Positions 8,147-16,918 of a stretch of DNA of 64,000 nucleotides are shown in pieces. The stretch spans positions 17,453 to 81,452 of the forward strand of contig NZ_CYSR01000034.1 of NCBI RefSeq assembly GCF_001458395.1. Reading direction: 5' to 3'. The stretch is from Leisingera aquaemixtae (GTDB taxonomy: Bacteria; Pseudomonadota; Alphaproteobacteria; Rhodobacterales; Rhodobacteraceae). Position 1 is the first letter of the stretch; each line of letters starts with the position of its first letter. Made by a program: the position numbers and the translations under genes. Below the pieces are notes generated by a model. The model ran no database searches, had not been told where the DNA came from, and worked only from the letters and a program-made list of their open reading frames with translations.

Positions 8147-10672
8147 ATGAGCACGGTTGCATTTATTACCCGCAATATGGCGGGCACAACACAGCATGGG
8201 AATTTCTCCGAAGGCACGCCGGCGCGCATCGACGCCGCCTCGGCCAAGGACATTTCGCTGAATCTCAGCCCGGCCGACGTCGAAAGCTATTCCCGCCGCG
8301 GCAGCGATCTGCACCTCACCCTGGCCAACGGTCAGGAACTGGTGCTGGAAAACTACTACGCCTTCGATGCCACCGGCGGCAAGAACCTGTTCCTCAGCTC
8401 CGAGGGCCAGTTCATCGAGGTGGTGCTGGAGGACAAATCCAGCGGCATGCTGTTTGCCACTTATGAGCCGCTCGACCTGACCGGCAAGTGGAGCGCCTAC
8501 GACGAGATGGTCTTTCTGGACGTCGACCGGATCGAGCCGGTGGTCGCGCCGCTGGCCGCGCCGCTGTTCGGCGGCCTGGGGGCCGCAGGGGCTGCAGCAG
8601 GCGTTGTCGGCGCGGCCGCCATTGCCGGCGGCGGCGGAGATGGCGGCGGCGGCGGAACCGGCGGCATCGTGCCCACGGTGAATGACCCGGACGCCACCTA
8701 CCCCGTTTCGGGCTCCACCAGCACAGCAGTTGAAATTACCGGCACCGGGGCGCCGGGGTCCGAGGTCACAGTCACCGTCGGAACCGCGACCCAGACGACT
8801 ACTGTCGATGAGGACGGCAACTGGGGCGTGACCTTCCCGGTCGATGACCTGCCGCCGGACGGCAACTACGAGTCGACCGTCCATGTGGTTGACCCGAACG
8901 GCACCGAGTTCGACCTGGACGGGCCCACCGTGGTGATCGACACGGTTGCCGATGTGACCCTGGACGAGGGCCAGGCCGGCGGCGATGACATGATCAACGC
9001 GGCGGAAGCCGCCGATGGCGTCACCCTGACCGGCACCGCCGAAGCCGGCGCCACTGTCGAAGTGACCTTCCAGGGCGTCACCCGCACCGTCACCGCGGCA
9101 GAGGACGGCACCTGGAGCGCGGATTTCGCCGCATCGGAGATTGTCGCAGGCGAATACGATTCAGAAGTCACCGTCACGGCGACCGACAGTTTCGGCAACA
9201 CCGGCAGCGTCACCGGCACCATCCGCGTCGATACCTTAACTGCGGTGGCGATTGATCCCGGCCAGGCCGGCGGCGACGATCTGGTCAACAGCTCTGAGGC
9301 CGCGGCAGGCCTGACCCTGACCGGCACCGGCGAGCCGGGCGCCACGGTCAGCGTCACCGTGGAGGGCGTCACCCGCAGCGCCACGGTGGACGCGGACGGC
9401 AACTGGGCCGCGGAATTCGAAGCAGGCGCGCTGCCTGCCGGCGAATATGACTCCACCGTCAGCGTGACCTCGACCGACGCGGCCGGCAACACCGCGACGG
9501 CGACCGCCGACCTGCGCGTGGACACGCTGGTCGACCCGCTGACCCTGGAGGCCGGCAGCATCGAAGGCGACAACGTCGTCAACAACACAGAGCACAGCGA
9601 CGGTGTGACCCTCACCGGCACCGTGGAGCCGGGCTCGACCGTTGTTGTGCAGTTGGGCAGCGCCACCGAAACCGCGACGGTTGATGCCGGCGGCAACTGG
9701 AGCGTGGATTTTGCCGCCTCCGACATTGCTCAGGGCAGCTATGAAGCGGACATCACCGTCACCGCCACCGATGCCGCAGGCAACACCTCGGCAATCAGCG
9801 ATACGCTGACCATCGACACCGAAGTAACGCCCTTCACCGCGGACAGCAGCCAGACCGATGACGATGTGCTGAATGTCGCGGAGCGCGCCGCGGGCCTGAC
9901 CATGACCGGCACGGTCGAGACCGGCTCCAGCGTCGAGGTGACCATCGGCGGTGTGACCCGGGCTGCAACCGTGGATGCCGATGGCAACTGGAGCGCCGCC
10001 TTCGACGCCGATGACCTGCCCGAGGGCAACACCACCGCCACCGCTGAGATCACTGCGACCGACGCGGCGGGCAACACGCAAACCCTGACTGAATCCTTCG
10101 GCATCGACACCGAGTATGACGCGCCGGACGTCGGCAGCGTCATCAGCACCGGAGCCGGTGTCAGCGGCTTCTTCAGCGAGAATTTCGAATCCGGCGACAC
10201 GGCGCATGAGCTGACCAGCGGCGGCGGCGTCGCCGACGTCACCGGCACTGAAACGGCCCTTGGCGCCGGGCAGACCCTGTTCAGCTTCGACGCGGATGTG
10301 CCGGACGGCTCGCATCTGGTGGTCAACCGCGTCGATGATGCGGGCAACAGCTCCGGCACGATGGTCGTGCTTGAAGACGGCGCGGACGCAACCGTGCTGG
10401 ACCACGCGGGCCTGTCGCAATTCAACATTGACGAGCTGAACCTTGTGCATGCCGACGGCGTCGACCTGACCCTGACCGAAGCGGACATCAACGCGCTGTC
10501 CGGCAACTCCGATACCGTGATCGTGCATGGCGGCTCGGATGACACGCTCACCATCACCGGCGCAACCCAATCGGGCACCAAGACCATCGATGGCGAGGCC
10601 TACAACGTCTACACTATTGGCGATGACGGCACCACGCTGATCGTCGACGAAGACGTCAACACCGTGATCTGA
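8147..10672 (+). CDS. Bap-like Ig-repeat surface protein, probable type I secretion substrate
   Basis: 841 residues. Residues 1-135 resemble the BapA/Bap prefix-like N-terminal domain. An Ala/Gly linker at 141-172 includes GLGAAGAAAG. A first Ig-like unit and then four bacterial Ig-like repeats of about 97 residues (roughly 268-655) each end in TDAAGNT-like and IDT motifs. The C-terminal domain ends in a D/T-rich stretch and the hydrophobic tail VDEDVNTVI, typical of type I signals. There is no Sec signal peptide. TolC, ABC and HlyD genes follow directly, so it is the likely cargo. Expected role: adhesion or biofilm matrix at the cell surface. The ATG at 8147 was chosen because MSTVAFITRN begins the conserved domain; an in-frame upstream ATG at 8045 gives a non-conserved leader. 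Confidence 0.85.
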   Translation: MSTVAFITRNMAGTTQHGNFSEGTPARIDAASAKDISLNLSPADVESYSRRGSDLHLTLANGQELVLENYYAFDATGGKNLFLSSEGQFIEVVLEDKSSGMLFATYEPLDLTGKWSAYDEMVFLDVDRIEPVVAPLAAPLFGGLGAAGAAAGVVGAAAIAGGGGDGGGGGTGGIVPTVNDPDATYPVSGSTSTAVEITGTGAPGSEVTVTVGTATQTTTVDEDGNWGVTFPVDDLPPDGNYESTVHVVDPNGTEFDLDGPTVVIDTVADVTLDEGQAGGDDMINAAEAADGVTLTGTAEAGATVEVTFQGVTRTVTAAEDGTWSADFAASEIVAGEYDSEVTVTATDSFGNTGSVTGTIRVDTLTAVAIDPGQAGGDDLVNSSEAAAGLTLTGTGEPGATVSVTVEGVTRSATVDADGNWAAEFEAGALPAGEYDSTVSVTSTDAAGNTATATADLRVDTLVDPLTLEAGSIEGDNVVNNTEHSDGVTLTGTVEPGSTVVVQLGSATETATVDAGGNWSVDFAASDIAQGSYEADITVTATDAAGNTSAISDTLTIDTEVTPFTADSSQTDDDVLNVAERAAGLTMTGTVETGSSVEVTIGGVTRAATVDADGNWSAAFDADDLPEGNTTATAEITATDAAGNTQTLTESFGIDTEYDAPDVGSVISTGAGVSGFFSENFESGDTAHELTSGGGVADVTGTETALGAGQTLFSFDADVPDGSHLVVNRVDDAGNSSGTMVVLEDGADATVLDHAGLSQFNIDELNLVHADGVDLTLTEADINALSGNSDTVIVHGGSDDTLTITGATQSGTKTIDGEAYNVYTIGDDGTTLIVDEDVNTVI

Positions 10673-10678
10673 ACGGCC

Positions 10679-10704
10679 GGCCCGGCGGCGCCTTCCGCCG
10701 GGCC
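10679..10704 (+). terminator. Hairpin after the adhesin gene
   Basis: A 10-bp GC stem GGCCCGGCGG / CCGCCGGGCC around a 6-nt loop, starting 6 bp after the stop. There is no T-run, so it may act as a partial terminator or RNA stabiliser. This would let the adhesin be made in excess over the secretion genes that follow 40 bp later. Confidence 0.5.
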
Positions 10705-10744
10705 CAACACACCAAAAGCCTTGGACACAAGGGCAAGGGGCAGG

Positions 10745-12037
10745 ATGCAACCGGGACGCTTTCTTTGCGCCATCGCAGTGATGTGCAGCCTGTCGGCCTG
10801 CGCCCGGTCACCGCTGTCCGGCGGCCCGGAAACCGCGGCCGGCACAGCCCCGCGCAGCAATTTCGCGCAACCCGGCGAGGCGTCCTCCGAGGTGATCCGG
10901 CAATTGATGGACCGGCGCTCGCTGCTGGCCGGGGACAGCGCCTACGGCCAGGTTGCCGCAGCTGCCATCGCCGCCTCCTCCCGCGCCGCCGAAGCTGAGC
11001 TGATCAGCGCCAAGCTGCGGGCCGAAGCGGCCTCCAAGAACTGGCTGCCGACGCTGGGGCCTTCGGTCAGCCTGACCGACCTGGGCGATCTGGTGGCGGG
11101 GCTGCTGATCGAGCAGGTGCTGTTTGACAACGGCCGCCGCAAGGCCGAACGGGCCTTTGCTGCCGCCGACGTCGAGGTCGCCGCGGTCAGCCTGTCTGAA
11201 GACATGAACGGCCGGGTCGAGACCGCCGTCGGCCTTTATGCTGCCGCGCTGCGCGGCGACGAAAAGGCAGCCTATGGCGAGAGGGCGCTGCGCCGGATGC
11301 AGGACTTCCGCCGGATCGTGCAGGGCCGTGTGGATGGCGGCGTGTCGGACCGCGCCGATCTGAATGTGGTGGACAGCAAGATCAGCGGCATCCGCACTGC
11401 CACGGCCACCGCCCGCGACGCTGCCGCCACCGCCCGCGCCGAGCTGCAGGCGATGACCGGCCAGTCCTTCCCGCAAAAGCCCGCGCATCTGGACATCGGC
11501 ACGCCGCCGGAGCAGGTGCAGTTCCTGTCCGTGCTTCGGGCCAGCGCCGAAGCGGACCGCACCATTGCACAGGCCAAATCCGGCCGCGCAGGGCTGCTGC
11601 CGCAGATCTCAGCCGCGGGCAACGTGACAACAGACGGCTCCGGCGCCGGGCTGACCCTGGGCACCGGCCAGCCGCTGGGCCTGGGCACCCCTGCGGCACT
11701 TCAGGCGCTGGAAGCTTCCAAGGAGGCCGCCAGGCGCCAGGTCGGCGAAGCGGAAGAAGCCGCGCGCCGCACCTACAGCCGCCAGATCCAGCAGATCGCC
11801 TCCTACCGCCGCCAGGAGGCCGAGACCGCGGCCCTGGTGCGCCGCAGCCGCGAGACCTATGAGCTGTTCCAGAAACAGTTCGAAGCGGGCCAGCGTCCGG
11901 TGATGGAGGTAATCCAAGTCTATGAGGAGCTGGTGCGCCGCGAGCAGGCCTTTATCGACGCAAAATATGAGGTGGTGCTGATCCAGCTGCAGCTGGCACG
12001 CGACCTGGGCCTTTTGGCCGATGGGGACAAGATTTGA
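10745..12037 (+). CDS. TolC-family outer membrane channel protein of the type I system
   Basis: 430 residues. The lipoprotein-type signal ends in the lipobox LSAC (about residues 16-19), so it is probably an outer-membrane lipoprotein. Long Ala/Glu/Arg-rich helices follow (for example residues 60-160 and 260-420) with the two-fold repeat pattern of TolC-like efflux proteins. It forms the outer-membrane and periplasmic tunnel. An AAGGGG site lies 5-6 bp before the ATG at 10745. Its stop overlaps the TTG start of the ABC gene. It is the second gene of a four-gene type I locus: cargo, outer channel, ABC, adaptor. Confidence 0.88.
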   Translation: MQPGRFLCAIAVMCSLSACARSPLSGGPETAAGTAPRSNFAQPGEASSEVIRQLMDRRSLLAGDSAYGQVAAAAIAASSRAAEAELISAKLRAEAASKNWLPTLGPSVSLTDLGDLVAGLLIEQVLFDNGRRKAERAFAAADVEVAAVSLSEDMNGRVETAVGLYAAALRGDEKAAYGERALRRMQDFRRIVQGRVDGGVSDRADLNVVDSKISGIRTATATARDAAATARAELQAMTGQSFPQKPAHLDIGTPPEQVQFLSVLRASAEADRTIAQAKSGRAGLLPQISAAGNVTTDGSGAGLTLGTGQPLGLGTPAALQALEASKEAARRQVGEAEEAARRTYSRQIQQIASYRRQEAETAALVRRSRETYELFQKQFEAGQRPVMEVIQVYEELVRREQAFIDAKYEVVLIQLQLARDLGLLADGDKI

Positions 12038-14370
12038 CGGACACGACACAAAAGCTCCCCGGTCCCCTGCCCGCCTCCGGCAACAAGCCGGTGCTGCGGG
12101 CTGTGCCCGTTTCCAGCCCGAAGGCTGCGCCGCAAGGCGGGATGCAGCCTGCCAACACCCCTGCCCCGGCGCCCGGCCCCAAGGCGCAGCTCAAGCCGCG
12201 CACGGACAACCGGCCCAAACCTCAGCCGCAGGACGCCCTGCCTGAAGTCGGCTCGCTGCTGGAAGGCGCTGCGGCCCGTATCCAGCACCGCGCCAGCCTG
12301 ATTGCCACCCTGGCCGCCCTGAAGGGCAGCGACGTGCCCATCAGCGACGTTGCCGCCTTCCTGTGGAAGGAAACGCCGGGCGATCTGTCGCTGCACACGC
12401 TGGCCAAGGCGGTGCAGGCCTCCGGACTGCAGCCGAAAATCCTGGAAAAGCAGCTCCTTGCCCCTGCCCTGTGGCCTGCGCTGGCGATCATGTCCGGCGG
12501 CCAGTGCGTGCTGGTGCTGAGCCAGGCGGACGATGCGCTGACGATCTACGACACCTCCTGCGCGGACAACCGCACCGAGGTGCCGCTGGACGAATTCAGT
12601 CCCTATTTCACCGGCACCGTGCTGTCGGCCCGCCCCTCGCTCAAGCAGATGGCCGCACGGCACACGCCGCAGATCGACCCGGGCCACTGGTTCTGGAGCG
12701 AGTTCCCGAAATACCGCCGCCAGGTGGGCGAGATCATGCTGGGGTCGCTGGTCGCCAATATCCTGGCCGTCTCTGTCGCGCTGTTCTCCCTTCAGGTCTA
12801 TGACCGGGTGGTGCCGCATCAGTCGCACGCCACCCTGTGGGTGCTGGCGGTTGGCGCCTTCCTCGCGATTGCGCTGGAGGCGATGCTGAAGCTCGCCCGC
12901 GCGCGGCTCACCGATGCGGCGGGCCGCCAGATCGAGCTGTCGGTGCAGCACAACCTGATGCGCCGCCTGATCGGAATGCGCTCCGACAAGAAGCCCTTGC
13001 CGCCCTCGGGCCTGTTTGCCGCGATGCGGGACTTCAGCTCGGTGCGCGAGTTCTTCACCTCCTCCACTATCTCGACGCTGGCGGACATCCCCTTTATCGC
13101 GGTGTTCCTGCTGCTGGTCGCCTCCATCGCCGGGCCGGTGGTCTGGGTGATCGTCGCGGGCGGCATCCTGATGCTGCTGCCTGCCTATTTCATGCAGAAG
13201 AAGATGATCGCGCTGACCCGCCAGACCCAAGGCGCCAACGCCAAGGCCGGGCGGCTGCTGCATGAGGTGGTAACAGAACTCGACACCGTGAAGACCCAGC
13301 GCGGCGAGGAGCGCGTGCTGCGGCTGTGGGATGAGCTGAACACGCTGTCGTCGCATTCCGCGACCGAACAGCGCAAGCTGTCCAGCGCCCTCACCTACTG
13401 GTCGCAAGGGGTGCAGCAGGCGACCTACATCACCGCGGTGGTGCTCGGCACGCTCTTGGTCTTTGCCGGTGAATTCACCGTCGGCACCATCATCGCCACC
13501 GGCATCCTGACCAGCCGGACGCTGGCGCCGCTGACCCAGTTCGCCGCCACGCTGGCGCGCTGGAGCAACGTCAAGGCGGCGCTGGAAGGGCTGGACGCCA
13601 TCGCCCAGGCACCGCAGGAAAAGGAACAGGAGCGCACCTATCTGCGCCGCCAGAAGATCGACGGCCGGTTCGAGCTGCGCGAGATCCTGTTCCGCTATGA
13701 CGACGACGCCGCCCCGACTGTGGATGTGCAGGGGGTTGCGATCACCCCGGGGCAGCGGATTGCGGTTCTGGGCGTGAACGGGTCAGGCAAGTCCACCCTG
13801 CTGAAACTGCTGTCGGGCCTTTATGCGCCGGACCGCGGGCGCATCCTGCTGGACGGCACAGACATGGCGCAGATCGACCCGCGCGACCTGCGCGCAAATA
13901 TCGGCTACCTCAGCCAGGACGTGCGGCTGTTTGCCGGCTCCCTGCGCGACAACCTGAACCTCAACCAGCTGGAACGCGACGACGACCGCCTGATGGAGGC
14001 GCTGGAGTTCGCAGGCCTCGGCGCCCATGTGCGCAACCACCACAAGGGGCTGGATCTGGAAATCAGCGACGGCGGCCATGGCCTGTCGATCGGCCAGCGC
14101 CAGTCGATCGGCTGGGCGCGGCTGTGGCTGCAAAACCCCTCGGTCGTGCTGCTGGATGAACCCACCGCAGCGCTGGACCAGACGCTGGAGCGCACCCTGG
14201 TCAGCCGCCTGGAAAGCTGGCTTGAGGGCCGCACGGCGGTGATCGCCACCCACCGGATGCCGATCCTGTCGCTGACCAACCGCACCCTGATCCTGCAATC
14301 GGGCCGGATGGTGGTGGACGGCCCGCGCGACCAGGTTCTGGCGCATCTGGCCGCCGGAGAAGGCAAATGA
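12034..14370 (+). CDS. Type I secretion system permease/ATPase with degenerate C39-like domain
   Basis: 778 residues. A Pro-rich N-terminal leader (1-70) is followed by a C39-peptidase-like domain at about 75-200. I see no catalytic Cys in the expected N-terminal position of that domain, as in cargo-docking C39-like domains of HlyB-type exporters. The transmembrane block spans about 230-510. The nucleotide-binding domain has Walker A GVNGSGKS, signature LSIGQ, Walker B VVLLDEP and the H-loop ATHRM. It energises export of the adhesin across the inner membrane. The start is a TTG at 12034 that overlaps the TGA of the preceding gene, with GGGGA 6 bp upstream; no ATG lies near. It overlaps the adaptor gene by 4 bp. 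Confidence 0.93.
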   Translation: MTDTTQKLPGPLPASGNKPVLRAVPVSSPKAAPQGGMQPANTPAPAPGPKAQLKPRTDNRPKPQPQDALPEVGSLLEGAAARIQHRASLIATLAALKGSDVPISDVAAFLWKETPGDLSLHTLAKAVQASGLQPKILEKQLLAPALWPALAIMSGGQCVLVLSQADDALTIYDTSCADNRTEVPLDEFSPYFTGTVLSARPSLKQMAARHTPQIDPGHWFWSEFPKYRRQVGEIMLGSLVANILAVSVALFSLQVYDRVVPHQSHATLWVLAVGAFLAIALEAMLKLARARLTDAAGRQIELSVQHNLMRRLIGMRSDKKPLPPSGLFAAMRDFSSVREFFTSSTISTLADIPFIAVFLLLVASIAGPVVWVIVAGGILMLLPAYFMQKKMIALTRQTQGANAKAGRLLHEVVTELDTVKTQRGEERVLRLWDELNTLSSHSATEQRKLSSALTYWSQGVQQATYITAVVLGTLLVFAGEFTVGTIIATGILTSRTLAPLTQFAATLARWSNVKAALEGLDAIAQAPQEKEQERTYLRRQKIDGRFELREILFRYDDDAAPTVDVQGVAITPGQRIAVLGVNGSGKSTLLKLLSGLYAPDRGRILLDGTDMAQIDPRDLRANIGYLSQDVRLFAGSLRDNLNLNQLERDDDRLMEALEFAGLGAHVRNHHKGLDLEISDGGHGLSIGQRQSIGWARLWLQNPSVVLLDEPTAALDQTLERTLVSRLESWLEGRTAVIATHRMPILSLTNRTLILQSGRMVVDGPRDQVLAHLAAGEGK

Positions 14371-15545
14371 CGATGGCTCTGCACGATCCTTACGGCAACG
14401 CAGAAACGCCGCGCAGCGCCAGCCGCATCATCTATCTGGCGCTGGCCGCCGTTCTGACCTTCCTGATCTGGGCCGCCTTTGCCTCCATCGACGAGATTGT
14501 CCGCGGCGAGGGCCAGGTGGTCTCCTCCTCCCGGGCGCAGATCGTGCAGAACCTTGAGGGCGGCATCCTGGCGGAGCTGCATGTGCGCCAGGGCGATATC
14601 GTCACCGCCGGCCAGGTGCTCGCCAAGCTGCAGGACACCAAGTTCCGCGCCGCCGCCGACGAGCTGCAGAACCAGATCGACGCGCTGGAAATCAAGCGCT
14701 TCCGGCTGGAGGCGCAGATGAAAGGCGCCTTTGAGTTCTCCGTGCCAGACATGCTGGCGCAGCGATCGCCCGGCATTCTGGCCTCCGAACGCGGCCTGCT
14801 GACCGCCCGCCAGACCGACTTCACCAGCCGCCGCGACAGCGCCCGGCAGATCATGGATCAGCTGAACGGCGAGCTGGCCAATATGGAGCAGCTCTACAAG
14901 CAGAAGATCGTCGCGCTGATTGAGGTGAACAAGGCGCGCAAGGCCGCCACCGACGCCCGCGCCAAGTACAACGAGATCGGCACCCAGGCCGAGCTTGAGC
15001 AGGCGGAGGAGTATTCGCAGACGCTGCGCGACCTCACCACGCTGCGCCAGGAACAGCGGCTGGCGGTGGACCAGCTGAACCGCACCATCATCACCTCCCC
15101 CATGGCCGGGATCGTCAACAGCCTGGCGGTGACCACCATCGGCGGCGTGATCCGCCCCGGCGAGGAAATTCTGGAGATCATCCCGCTGGGCGAGGAGCTG
15201 TTTGTCGAAGCCCGGGTGAGGCCCGAAGATATTGCCAGCGTGCAGCCCGGCCAGGACGCCACCATCAAGCTGTCAGCGTATGACTATACCATCTACGGCT
15301 CGCTGCGCGGCAAGGTGGATTTTGTCTCAGCCGATACCTTTGAGGATGAGCGCAACCCGCGCGCCGAACCCTATTACCGGGTGACGGTGCGGGTCGACAA
15401 ATCCGGCTTCACCGAACGCCAGCAGTCCATCGAAATCCGCCCCGGCATGCGGGCCACGGCAGAGCTGCAGACCGGCGCCAAAACCGTTTTGCAATACCTG
15501 CTGAAACCGCTCTACAAGTCCCGCGAGGCCCTGCGCGAGCCCTGA
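14367..15545 (+). CDS. HlyD-family type I secretion periplasmic adaptor
   Basis: 392 residues. A short cytoplasmic N-terminus precedes one membrane helix (about 20-42, IYLALAAVLTFLIWAAFASI). Next come a lipoyl/biotinyl half-motif (VRGEGQVVSSSRAQIVQNLE), a long coiled coil at about 90-235, the returning half-motif (TSPMAGIVNSLAV) and a beta-barrel domain (VEARVRPEDIASVQPGQ). It is the membrane-fusion protein that links the ABC exporter to the TolC-like channel. The ATG overlaps the stop of the ABC gene (ATGA), so the two are translationally coupled. It is the last gene of the locus. Confidence 0.94.
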   Translation: MTMALHDPYGNAETPRSASRIIYLALAAVLTFLIWAAFASIDEIVRGEGQVVSSSRAQIVQNLEGGILAELHVRQGDIVTAGQVLAKLQDTKFRAAADELQNQIDALEIKRFRLEAQMKGAFEFSVPDMLAQRSPGILASERGLLTARQTDFTSRRDSARQIMDQLNGELANMEQLYKQKIVALIEVNKARKAATDARAKYNEIGTQAELEQAEEYSQTLRDLTTLRQEQRLAVDQLNRTIITSPMAGIVNSLAVTTIGGVIRPGEEILEIIPLGEELFVEARVRPEDIASVQPGQDATIKLSAYDYTIYGSLRGKVDFVSADTFEDERNPRAEPYYRVTVRVDKSGFTERQQSIEIRPGMRATAELQTGAKTVLQYLLKPLYKSREALREP

Positions 15546-15608
15546 TGCCGCCAGCGCCTGGCCGCGCGGCAGCAGGCTTGCGGCTGTTTCGCCAACCGGC
15601 GGCGGCCC

Positions 15609-16322
15609 CTATCCCGCCCGCCGCATCAGGTCACGCAGCGATCCATCCAGCGCCGTGCCGATCGTCACCCGCCGCTTGCCCATCGCCGCCTTGGCAGAGA
15701 TCACCGAGACCAGCCGCGGCGGCAGGCCCGGCCGCATCTCCAGCACCGGCGACCCGGACGCGCCGAAGTCCACCAGGCAGGACAGCACCAGGGTCCGGCT
15801 GCGCCGCGCCAGCACGCTGCAGGACGGTTCCAGCCCCGGCCGGGAGGCACGCTTCCGGGTATAGGACAGAACCCCCAGGGTATCGCCGCGCTCCGCGTCC
15901 TGCGACATGACCAGCGGCCGGATCCGGCTGCGGCTGATCGGCCGGTCCAGCTTGAGCACCGCCAGATCGCTGCCGATCTGGTGCGTGCCCGCGGGCCGGT
16001 AGCGGTATTGCGGATGCACCACTGCCTTCACCACTTGCCGCAGGGCCACCGCCTGCCGCCCCGACAGCCCGGCCTCGAACCAGACCGATGCAGGCGCAAC
16101 CTGCGCCCCGGTGCGCGGATCGAACAGGCAATGCGCGGCTGTCAGCACCAGGTCCGGCGCCACCAGCGCCCCGGTGCAGATGTTCCCGTTAGCGATGTTC
16201 AGCCGTCCGACAGCCTCCCACCCGTCAAGGGTTGTGGCGCCTGGCCGCGCATCTTCCGCAGCGGCACCGAGGGGCATGCCCAGGGACAGGCATGCCGCCA
16301 TCGCAGCAATGAATAGTTTCAT
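15609..16322 (-). CDS. Secreted trypsin-like serine protease (S1 family)
   Basis: 237 residues with a Sec signal peptide (about 1-22, cleavage after GAAA). The chymotrypsin-fold catalytic triad is complete: His64 in LTAAHC, Asp119 in GSDLAVLKL and Ser189 in GASGSP. Cysteine pairs support an exported enzyme. It is convergent with the type I secretion locus, 63 bp after the adaptor gene. It could process surface or periplasmic proteins, possibly the adjacent adhesin, but nothing in the sequence proves this. It is not a DegP type: there is no PDZ domain. Confidence 0.88.
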   Translation of the reverse strand: MKLFIAAMAACLSLGMPLGAAAEDARPGATTLDGWEAVGRLNIANGNICTGALVAPDLVLTAAHCLFDPRTGAQVAPASVWFEAGLSGRQAVALRQVVKAVVHPQYRYRPAGTHQIGSDLAVLKLDRPISRSRIRPLVMSQDAERGDTLGVLSYTRKRASRPGLEPSCSVLARRSRTLVLSCLVDFGASGSPVLEMRPGLPPRLVSVISAKAAMGKRRVTIGTALDGSLRDLMRRAG

Positions 16323-16918
16323 GACCCACTCCAGCTTCCCACAAATTCATCGTCATTCAGGCGTGCGGCTGGAATGAGGCTAAAAGGTGCCATGAAGAGC
16401 CGGTTTCATGGACAGATTGCGGCAGCGTTAACAATTCCCTAATCCCCCGTTTATTGATGCTTAACCATGGCAAATAAAGCACCTGCAATGCCACAAAAAC
16501 CCGGGCAGCAATGGCGGCAACCCGGAAACCACCTGAAAACGCGGGAAAATTTGCTGCTGGCCTACCGGGATACAGGCGCCGCACCGTCACTGCAGAGACG
16601 ATTCGCACCGCCCCGGCGTTAACCATTTATCTGTTCCTGGTCCGGCAGCACTCCGCCGTAACGCTGTGTGCGCCGCCGCAATCGTTAAGAGCCAGACCGT
16701 CCGGGCGTCTGCGCTTGCCTGGGCCATCAGGAACAAAACTGCAGCGCAAAGGGCCGACCACAACCTCAAGGTGACGTGAAGGAAAATCGAAACCCTATCG
16801 TAAAAGCGCAGGATCGTTAACCGATAAAAAATCTATCTGACGTTGAAACTGTGACAAATCGCATCACTGGCATCCGGCCGGGGACCGCCCGCAGGATGCC
16901 TCTCCGCTGGAGGGTAAA
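16323..16918. other. Intergenic region between the protease and chemoreceptor genes
   Basis: No gene recognised in about 600 bp. GTTAAC-type motifs recur (around 16428, 16619 and 16816), and TTAA-N7-CTAA lies at 16428-16442. A hairpin with arms GGCATCC (16869-16875) and GGATGCC (16894-16900) ends 8 bp before the chemoreceptor ribosome-binding site GGAGGG (16909-16914) and could influence its translation. Confidence 0.5.

Noticed and set aside
16428..16442. TTAA-N7-CTAA as a CtrA binding site for the chemoreceptor gene
   Set aside because: It is close to the CtrA consensus but about 480 bp upstream of the gene, has one mismatch, and the region contains many chance GTTAAC motifs.
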